From: Pelargonium nanum
Lineage: Eukaryota; Streptophyta; Magnoliopsida; Geraniales; Geraniaceae
Reading direction: 5' to 3'
Length of the DNA: 38,875 nt
NCBI GenBank assembly: GCA_036897485.1
Contig: JAYMTF010000351.1
Span: forward strand, 1 to 38,875
The notes under the pieces were generated by a model. The model worked only from the letters and a program-made list of their open reading frames with translations, ran no database searches and had not been told where the DNA came from. This document shows, one piece after another, positions 31,076 to 38,875 of the stretch (its first letter is position 1; each line of letters begins with the position of its first letter). Made by a program: the position numbers and the translations under genes.

Positions 31076-34000
31076 ATGGATCATAATCCGGACCAGGCAG
31101 TCTTGGACGAGTTGACGCATTTGTTCGCGAATGCGTGCTACGACCTAAGCAATATTCGCTGTAAGCTCGAGAAGGAGCTTCAACGAATCTATCCGGACAA
31201 CGTAAGTCGAGCAAATCGTTCAGAGCAAAAAATTGAATTCTGGGTTATTTTTACTTTTGTTTCAAAGTGTTACTGAAATAGGAAATGTTTGATGTCGAGA
31301 GCAGGCGAACCCGATGGAGCTTTCTTCTAGAATAGAGAAAGTTGAGGAGGAATTGTTGTCGGTGTATGAGCAGTGCTACAGACTTTTTGCTCCCAAAAAG
31401 GTATCTCCTTTTCTTATTCTTGTGTTTGGCTGCTAAAAATTGTGGGGAAAGGTTAGGTGTATGGAGCTCCACTCTCAATTGGGTCAATGATATATAAATA
31501 GTGAATAATTAATAACAGTTGGAATTCAAGTTTGGAGGTGTAGCACTCACAAACCACTGGAAGCTATATGAAATTTTATAAACCCGAATGGCTAATCACC
31601 ATGTGACGCATGTACCTCGACCGTGCACGCTGTGGAGAAGGTAAATCAACAGTCCAGCATGGTCTTCCATGTCATGTGGTGTATCCTACAAGTTCCAGTG
31701 GCAAGACTTGGGCGGCAAGATTTGGAGTTCTAGATCTCTACAAGTGTACAAGTTCTGAAGATAAACAATTTTTATAGTTTACCTAGTAAAATAAGCGTAT
31801 CACCACTAGTGAGTGTTTGGGTTTACTTATAACCTGGTCAAATCAGTTTATAATCCTCAACATTTATACTTTTTTTACTCAACTGTTTAGAAATTTTAAA
31901 ACATAATATAAGCTGTTGATCATGAGTTGAAAAAAGAAGCTGGGTGCCAGCTTCTGATTTTGCTAATTATAAGCAGCCAAAGTAAGATCTAGTTTGACTA
32001 ACAAAATTCCCTCGTACTATCTTGTAATTACCTTATCTATCCAATCCTAAGATTTCAATTCATAACCGTAACACCTCTTTGTTATCTTCTCTTTGCCTAG
32101 CAATACACGAGCTAGCAATGAAATATGAATTGTAATTTTTCTACAAATTATATTTTTACTCGTAACCATCAAATTCTATTCTTGGTTTAAATGAGAAATC
32201 TCCAAGAAGATGAAACATTATATCTCTACTATAATATATGTGTAGAAAAGTCTTATACTCTTATTTGCCAACTAATGGTTTAGCATGGTGTATGCGAGTT
32301 AGATCTTAATCTCACTCGTATAGGTTAAGTTAACCCATGGAAAATAAAATATACCAAATGCTTCTTTATATTAAGTTTGTTTGAATTTGAGTTCAGTGTA
32401 TAAGCTCTACCCTGATGGCTCTTAAACATCTATTTGTAAGCACTGCCACAATCATTGTTTCTAATTGATATTACACACAATCGGGTCTAAATAGGGAACA
32501 CCATTTATTAATAATCACTTATTTTGACAATTTCTATGTTCGACACTAGCTAAAGTGACTTTGTATATGCTCGTTATGGTGATTTCTGTGAATAGCATTT
32601 GCTAAAAGTTTGTAATTATGGTGATTTTAGTTATTTGCATTGATTATGTGTACTGTGATCAAGCTTATAGTTGCTTTTAAGGTAAAGCTATATGCGTTCT
32701 AGTTTGGCTTGTTATGATCATTTATCATATTAGGGACAGGGTTACTTTTTGCTTGAAATGTACACGCATGTCTGTATGCATCCATATATGAGTACTACAT
32801 TACAATTTATTACTTTGATCCATTTAGATCTTTCTCCATTGAGAATTTATAGTTTTTGTGAACCTTATGGCCCTTGTTTAGTTTATCAGAGCGATCTTGC
32901 AAATGATCAAATAGCGGGTTCGTATACTTTGATAGTCTGCAGTTTGTAATACAAGTCTTTTGATAGTCCCTTGTATTAATTTTAAACACATTTTTATTTG
33001 AGAGAACAGTAATGATTAATTGATATAAAATTATGTAATTTTATGATTATTATTTAATGAGATTAATTGTTAATATCAATTATGAATGCTATTTTTCAGA
33101 TGGAGCCTAGGTCTACCCATAATGAAAAGCCTATCAAAACTATCACTACGGGAAAACCAATAGAAATCGAGAAAGAGAGTGTCTCTAGAAAGTGGGAGCC
33201 AGATGTTGTAAAGAAATTTGTTGATATTTGTTTAGAAGAGGTTAGGAAAGGGAACAAGACACATAAACATTTTAATGAAGAAGGTTGGAAAAATGTGGTG
33301 ACAAGTATGAACAAAGAAACAGGTAGAAATTACACTAGAATACAGCTGAAAAATCATTGGTATGAAATGAAAAGCGATTGGTTGTTGTTGAAGGCAATCA
33401 TGAGATACAATCCGGGCATAGATTGGGATCAGGTGAAGAAGTCAGTAGCTGCAGACGACCAATGGTGGGAAAACCAAATTAAGGTTATTTTGAAACACTA
33501 ATGTTCATGTGTTTGTTAATTTATTTTCATATTGTTTACACTAAATACTCGAATTTTGATTTTTTATTTAGGTGAATAAAGATTACGAAAGGTTCAAGTC
33601 CAGAGATATGACACTTATAGGTTCCGAGTATGATGTTTTATTTTCTGATATCCCAACCAACCCGTTAGAGGGCACAAGCATCGGGCCAATGTGAGATGGA
33701 AGTTGAAAGGTCTGGTGTCGGTTTGAAATTTCATGAAGATGTACCGAAGCATCAAAACGATGGTGGAGTGCAAGATAATCATGATGACTACAATAGAAGG
33801 GAGGGAGGTGATAGTTTGCAACATATTGATGCTACTAAGGATGACCCAATTGTGTCTCCTAAACCATCAACGGTAAAGAGAAAGTCAAAAGATAATACAA
33901 ATAGTAAGACGGGAAGGAAGAAACTTTCTGCTGATGCATCTCTTAAGGAAGATATTCATTCACTCGTCCAGATTATGTCTGCCACAAGTGCTGCTATGTC

Positions 34001-34235
34001 ATCCTGTCATTCACCGTATTCAGGACCAACCCTTGAAAAGTGTTTAGGGATTCTACAAAGTCTTCCCGGTGTTGTTCCTCAGAGTAATATTTGGAACTAT
34101 GCTTGCAACTTTTTATCCAAAAAGGAAGTACGATCAATGTTTGCTTTGCAGCCAGACGATGAAGCTCGTTTGTCTTGGTTGGAGTTCAACTATGAACTTG
34201 CTATGAAGGAAAAACCAAATTATTCAATTCCTTGA
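31076..34235 (+). CDS. Myb/SANT-like (LIMYB-type) paralogue, copy B, frame broken in exon 4
   Basis: Exons 31076-31201, 31305-31400 and 33100-33483 match gene A and encode 202 residues with an intact Myb/SANT-like domain (SRKWEPDVVKKFVDICLEE). The exon homologous to A's exon 4 starts at 33572 but has a net +1 indel (about four extra bases near 33660-33675), so that frame ends at TGA 33692-33694, giving 242 residues. The C-terminal part continues in another frame from ATG 33696 to 34235 (MEVERSGVGLKFHED to the conserved tail). Splicing from 33483 to an AG at 33694-33695 would instead join exon 3 to that ATG in frame (381 residues). The 27-bp array of A is absent. The leader carries a transposon insertion. 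It may be a decaying copy, a truncated protein or a re-spliced gene. Confidence 0.65.
31430..32270. other. Insertion-like segment in gene B intron 2
   Basis: Intron 2 of B (31401-33099) is about 570 bases longer than that of A (26584-27709). Sequence shared with A resumes near 32275 (TTTAGCATGG...). The B-only part is AT-rich with a more mixed-composition piece at about 31530-31760. No terminal repeats, tail or coding signal could be identified, so its nature is unknown. Confidence 0.4.
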
Positions 34236-34908
34236 ATTATATGTGATGTGAACATATTGAAACAATTTCTGTTTTGTTCGTCTTTGTTTATGTTATATTT
34301 GGTCATGATAACTATCAACTATGAACATGTTTGTATTTCATGAACTCACTGAATTTGGTTTTTGTATGTAATGATCTTTCGTATAAATGTGGACTTGAAG
34401 TTGTATGTCATGTTATTTTGATAAAAGTAAGTTGTCCCTTGTTGAAATTGTTATTTCATCTGTCTCAAAATAAGCGCACAATTTAATTTTTGAGAACAAG
34501 GGATGAGTGGGATTGAACTTTCTTTCTTGTGCTCTATGTAGTGCTAATAATTTTTAAGAAAATTGGATATTAATTTTGAGAATGGTGAATTAATAATTTG
34601 TTTAGAATTAAAGGAGCTTTAGGGTGTGAAAAGTTCGATTAGTGCGTTCTCTAGTGATACGGGACTAAATTTTGTCACTTGAAATCTGAGATGATCCGTT
34701 GAGTGGAAAATCGGTGTTGATGCATTGATGCACTGAAATCCTCATCGGACAAGTAAGAATCTTTACTAAAAAAATCAGAGCACAGCTAGACACATCTAAA
34801 ATTTTTGTTTTGTGAGTATAATTACAAGAAATGAGAAAAAAAAATCAGTCCATGACTGTTGAATTTATGTTTCAATGGTTGTATCTCCTAAACTCAAAAG
34901 CAGCATTG
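34236..34908. other. Spacer between gene B and the convergent DnaJ-type gene
   Basis: The first 190 bases are the duplicated 3' flank shared with gene A. Near 34455-34475 CTGTCTCAAAATAAGCGCAC resembles a Stowaway terminus but lacks a visible partner. The rest is AT-rich with no gene. Confidence 0.4.
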
Positions 34909-37476
34909 TTATTTGGATATGGGAGGTTCTCCCAACCAGACAGCACGAAACCCAGTTCCTTTACAATCAAAGCAAGACGTTGAACCCTGTAAATAAATCA
35001 TTAAAAAGTAAGGGTTGGCGTAGGCGTAAAGATGATATGGAAAACTAAGAAAACACAAGGCCACTTGTTTTTGCATCAAAATTACTCTTGCAACTGTACC
35101 TTTCCGGAGCAAATAACACAGCTAGTGTTTCTGGAAGGGATTTGGCAGAGCATGTTATCACCAAGAATAAAGAAGCCTGTACCTCCGCACCATTTACATT
35201 CAACGTGCCCATTTGAGTCGCATGAAGAACACCCAACTGGCCTTGGTTGCTACATACATCACGAGCATTGGAAAATTTAGGGGTAGAAGGATAACAATTA
35301 CAGGACATAATTAAATCAAGCCAGGAGATTTCCTGAAAGCAGTATCCTGCAGCAAATGAAGAAGTTACTTCCCTTACTTTTCGTATCATATTACAACTCA
35401 TCACCAATCAAAATCACTCCCCTAGTTCCATAATTTAAGGTCATCGATTTTAAACAAAAATAGTTATTTGATCTGCAAGTAACAGGTTCCGAGTATTACA
35501 AAAAGTGGATGTCTTCAGGACATGCTAGTTTTCTAGCACTAAATTCAACCTTACTAGATTGATAAAAAGATATCCTGAATGCCTGTTTGTGTTGATTTTG
35601 ATTATCAGATAGTCCCAAAGTTCACCCAGATGATCTTTATGATGCATTCTTTATTTCCATATTTTTCATTTTCATTTATAATTTGAAACTAGCATTGTGT
35701 AGTCACGACTGACGTAGAAATAGTTTTGTTCTCCAAAGGAACAAAAACCTTCTACTTCTGGAGCACAAAACTCAAATGACCAAAAAAGTACTAGTCATCA
35801 TACATTTGACATGTTGCACTGATTGAGAGAGAAGATTTATAAATGACCCCTTCTAGACCCACACCACAGTAGTGGAAGTATTGTGCAGTAGGCCACACAC
35901 TGAGAGACTACACAATTAACTACATTGGAAATTCAATCGGCATCAAATAACCTGAAAGTCAAATATGTTTAATCAAGTCAAACAGGACATTACTTTCTAG
36001 CATGAAGGTTTTTCAAGGGTGGGGCTGCAGCAGTAACTGCAAAATGTGGCTCATTGATAATGCAATACTAGTATGATCTTCAATATACCTCATCCCCCAC
36101 CTATATTGAAATGAAGTAGAAATGAAACGTCCATGTTTAATGATCTAAAAAAGTAAGATGCTAGAAGTAGATATAGGGCGGCAGCATGGAGAAAGCCTCC
36201 AATCACAAAAAGAAAAGAAAAAATGAGACAAGGTGATTACTATAACTTACACACCAACAAAAATATACAGTAAAGACTCACACCTCGCCCCATAGGCTCC
36301 ACAAGTGCCTTTATCATAGGTTTGAGTGTTTGAGGATCATTTAAATATCACCAAAGAAAATGCAATAAACTAAGGTAACATGATCAGACTGAGAAGTGTG
36401 ATGATTTTCTAAGTGATACACCTCCACCACTATTTGACAAAAGAGACTATCATCCCTTTGGAAAAAAGTAGCAGGTGTCCAGTGTCCTTAGAGGCCAAAA
36501 CACTATGCACCTGCAAGTGGCCGTCTGGTAGATAGACCTAAATGTTTGTACAGTCTGCAACATAACATAAGCATAGCTTCCACAGACCACACTCACACCT
36601 AACTTCTCATCCGCAATTCTTGACTTGAAACAAACAATAGGATGTTACGACACTGCAAGATTTTGGTAGTCCCTCATCAACTTGGTCAAATCAAGTTAAA
36701 TTTCCTAATACTCTAATTTGGCACAAATATTGCCATCCTACCTCAATTTTTCCAATCATATTAAGCGCTACAACATATACATAATGTACGCGACACAAAA
36801 ACATGAGCTTACATTTATCAAAAATGTGTCTAAATTACTCAAAATTCAAATAGTAATGCTACTTTTAGTGCCTTTCTTCTTAAGGTATCAACACAAATCA
36901 CATGAAGAAAAATAATTTTCTTGTAAGAAAATTATCCAAACATACAATTATTCATTTTTCTCCAAAATTTATAAATTAAGAAGGCATAGAAAAGACAACA
37001 CCTATGAAGCTCATATGCTGAAGAATTTTGATATAAGATCATTCTTAAATTCATTAACAACACAAATCAATCATTTCATTCCGCTTCCATCTATATTTCC
37101 TCATAACCAAACAGAGTGTCAACAATACAAATCACAAAATCAAGCAAAAAAAGAGAGTAAATAATTAAAAATAACAAACAGAAAAACTAAATCGGCTACA
37201 GAACCAAAATCAGGAGAGAAATCAAAGAAGTACCTGTGAGATAGTCCATGCCTGGTCCATTCGCTTGGCGAAATCGGAAGAGCTCTCCACCATGGAAGCT
37301 CTCGTACGAAAGCAAGAGGCCCTAGAACCCCAATTCGAGGATGATTTCACAGCAGCTACTCCAGGTACAGATACGGCACCGTTTCCTGCTCTTCTCTGCG
37401 GTAGAATGCTCTTTTTGCCGATCGAATTGGCAAAAATCACAGGCCTACAGCAACACATACTACTACAACTCGCCAT
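34909..37476 (-). CDS. DnaJ-type cysteine-rich (BSD2-like) plastid protein without a J domain
   Basis: Three minus-strand exons, 37476-37234, 35249-35100 and 34986-34909, join in frame to 156 residues. Residues 1-80 are basic and Ser/Ala-rich with no clear fold, fitting a chloroplast transit peptide plus linker. The rest holds four Cys pairs: CSSC, CKWCGGTG, CVICSGKG and CFDCKGTG, the zinc-binding repeat of DnaJ, here without a J domain. Plant relatives of this type include BSD2, LQY1, PSA2 and ENA, which act in plastid protein assembly or redox. It looks most like the small ENA-type group (QPRPVGCSSCDSNGHVECK), but which one cannot be fixed here. Intron 1 is about 2 kb and holds nothing recognisable. 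Confidence 0.85.
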
Positions 37477-37884
37477 TTCTGCTCCGACTCGTCCTCTGCT
37501 GCAGAAACTGAGATTAGAGAGAGAGAGAGAATTTTTGGTGGATTTTTGGAGATGGTTGTGGCTCGAAGGTTAACGAACGAAGCGATCAAAGGAATATTAT
37601 TTTCCCTCGTTTTTGAGATAATAATAAAAATATAATAAATAAAATCAAGAAACTATGAACAGAAATGAGAATAGTAGGCTGGCAATGAGGGGCCCACTTC
37701 TTGTTTGGACCGGTAGAAAAGTTTATTCAGCATTCAAATATCAAGGTCGGTTTTGGTTTTGAAGTCAGCTTTGACGCTTAAGACCAATTTTATTGTCATT
37801 ATATTTGGGCTTCTAATGGGCCTCACGCGTTAATTTTAGCCCAAATCGATGCGTGACCCAAAGAGGAGATTATTAGTATGATCA
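37477..37884. other. Promoter region of the DnaJ-type gene
   Basis: A GA microsatellite (37515-37530) lies in the likely 5' UTR. GGGCCCAC (37690-37697) and several GGCCCA-like boxes (near 37808, 37840) resemble site II elements. No gene is seen. Confidence 0.4.
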
Positions 37885-38268
37885 TATAAATTCTGAAAAA
37901 ATCCAATTTAGTGTTTGAACTATCTATAACGTGCCGATTTAATTCATGAACTATCAATCGAGTCAATTTAGACTAAATATTATCTGTTCGTGTCAATTTA
38001 GTCCAAATATTTTTAGAAATCATGTCAAATCAGGACATTCCGTCAAATTCATGGACAAAATCTGTCAAATAAAATATTACACATAAACGGAAACTAACGG
38101 ATTTCGTCCATAAATTTGACGGAATGTTCTGATTTGATACAATTTCTGAAAATATTTGAACCAGATTGACACGATTGAGACTAAATTGACTCTATTCATA
38201 GTTTAGAAACTAAATCTACACATTTTGAATAATTCTAAAACTAAATTAGACCTTTCTGGTATAAATTC
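37885..38268. mobile_element. Foldback MITE with 9-bp target duplication
   Basis: The element 37894-38259 (366 bases) is flanked on both sides by TATAAATTC (37885-37893 and 38260-38268). Nearly its whole length is an imperfect inverted repeat: arms of about 170 bases, for example GACATTCCGTCAAATTCATG on the left and its complement CATAAATTTGACGGAATGTT on the right. The spacer between arms is only some tens of bases. A 9-bp duplication suggests a Mutator-type MITE. If transcribed it would form a long hairpin. Confidence 0.88.
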
Positions 38269-38875
38269 ACAGTCCAAATTGTGTAGGCTGCTTTGGCTCT
38301 TGGTTTATGGACGGTGAGATTCTCACAGTGGCAAAAATATAGAGTACACATCGACACGTGCATCTTTGTAGTCTACTATTCTAACTTTCCACGTACATCT
38401 CTACATTTTTGCATGAAAATAATACTTTTTTTTTTTTTTTGCACTAAGTCGCCTCCTATTTATTACAGTATGTGCATATATTGCTCGTTGACTTGGCATT
38501 CAAAGGTAAATAATGTCCCCACTTTAGTACCTTCAAATGTGAATCATGTTTTTATTCCTAGTCTTATTCCATTATTGAGATGTTAATGTCAATGTGAGTT
38601 TGTGTAATTGTCTATGAATAAATAGTTTCTTTTTTCTAATTGTTCCAAAATCTTGGCATTGGTCTAAAACCAACCGGACTTAAGTTCAACTATCCTAAAA
38701 ATTGGATTGAATGATAATTTTAATTATATTCTATAAAAATAAAAAATTATCATTATAATTAAAGAGAATAAAGTTAAATACAGTTTCCATGAAGTTAAGA
38801 AAAAACCCTAGGCGGCTCTCCTTGAGAGAAAAACCCTAGGCGGCGGCTCCTCGACCGCCGCGGCTCTCGTGTCCG
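38269..38875. other. AT-rich spacer ending in a GC-rich repeat at the window edge
   Basis: Mostly AT-rich with no gene. The last 75 bases change to GC-rich and contain a short repeat, AAAAACCCTAGGCGGC, at about 38801-38816 and 38829-38844. AAACCCTAG boxes often lie in plant 5' leaders, and CGGC-rich starts are also common in retroelements, so a gene or element may begin beyond the edge. Confidence 0.4.

Larger units (their letters stand above)
26189..34425 (+). repeat. Tandem segmental duplication holding genes A and B
   Basis: The stretch from the TATA box of A (26189) to its 3' flank (about 29275) matches the stretch from the TATA box of B (29593) to about 34425. The match includes exons, the start of intron 1, a large part of intron 2 (for example GTTAACCCATGGAAAATAAA in both) and 200 bases after the stop. 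Copy B is longer because of insertions in its 5' leader and intron 2. Confidence 0.85.

Noticed and set aside
1..38875. CRISPR arrays, bacterial operons, LTR pairs or tRNA genes
   Set aside because: No spacer-type repeats, no long identical terminal repeats and no cloverleaf-forming tRNA were found; the gene structures are plainly plant nuclear.

Overview
This is eukaryotic nuclear DNA from a flowering plant, most likely a eudicot and possibly an asterid. Genes are split by AT-rich GT..AG introns. The products are plant-type, including TIC55, a class III peroxidase and a PPR-CBS protein. The spacers hold plant transposons. No species can be named from the sequence alone. All exon structures were assembled by hand from reading frames and splice sites, and each joins in frame.

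Left part (1-13.8 kb). A probable Helitron 3' end lies at the edge. It is followed by a 12-exon gene for a pentatricopeptide-repeat protein with a CBS pair (616-6750, +), a two-exon gene for mitochondrial ribosomal protein bL28m with a 3.1-kb intron carrying a Stowaway MITE (7694-11450, +), and a single-exon DUF761 gene (12307-12777, +).

Middle part (13.8-25.9 kb). A four-exon class III peroxidase (-), an unlisted U5 snRNA gene with complete RNA polymerase II snRNA signals (17866-17988, -), the Rieske oxygenase TIC55 (+) and a CCCH/G-patch protein like Arabidopsis C3H22 (-). The peroxidase-TIC55-C3H22 order matches my recollection of Arabidopsis At2g24800-At2g24820-At2g24830, so this is probably an old conserved block.

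Right part (25.9-38.9 kb). Two tandem Myb/SANT-like (LIMYB-type) genes, A (26271-29080) and B (31076-34235), arose by a segmental duplication that includes promoter, introns and 3' flank. Copy A has a ten-unit 27-bp in-frame repeat that B lacks. B has a net +1 frameshift at the same place and a 1.35-kb Pack-MULE-like insertion between its TATA box and its ATG. Then come a DnaJ-type cysteine-rich plastid protein gene (34909-37476, -) and a 366-bp foldback MITE with a 9-bp target duplication.

The genes are not an operon and most have separate roles: organelle RNA or translation (PPR-CBS, bL28m), chloroplast function (TIC55, the DnaJ-type protein), cell-wall redox (peroxidase), splicing (U5) and nuclear regulation (C3H22-like, Myb/SANT). 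The most interesting structures are the U5 gene and the actively rearranged Myb/SANT pair.
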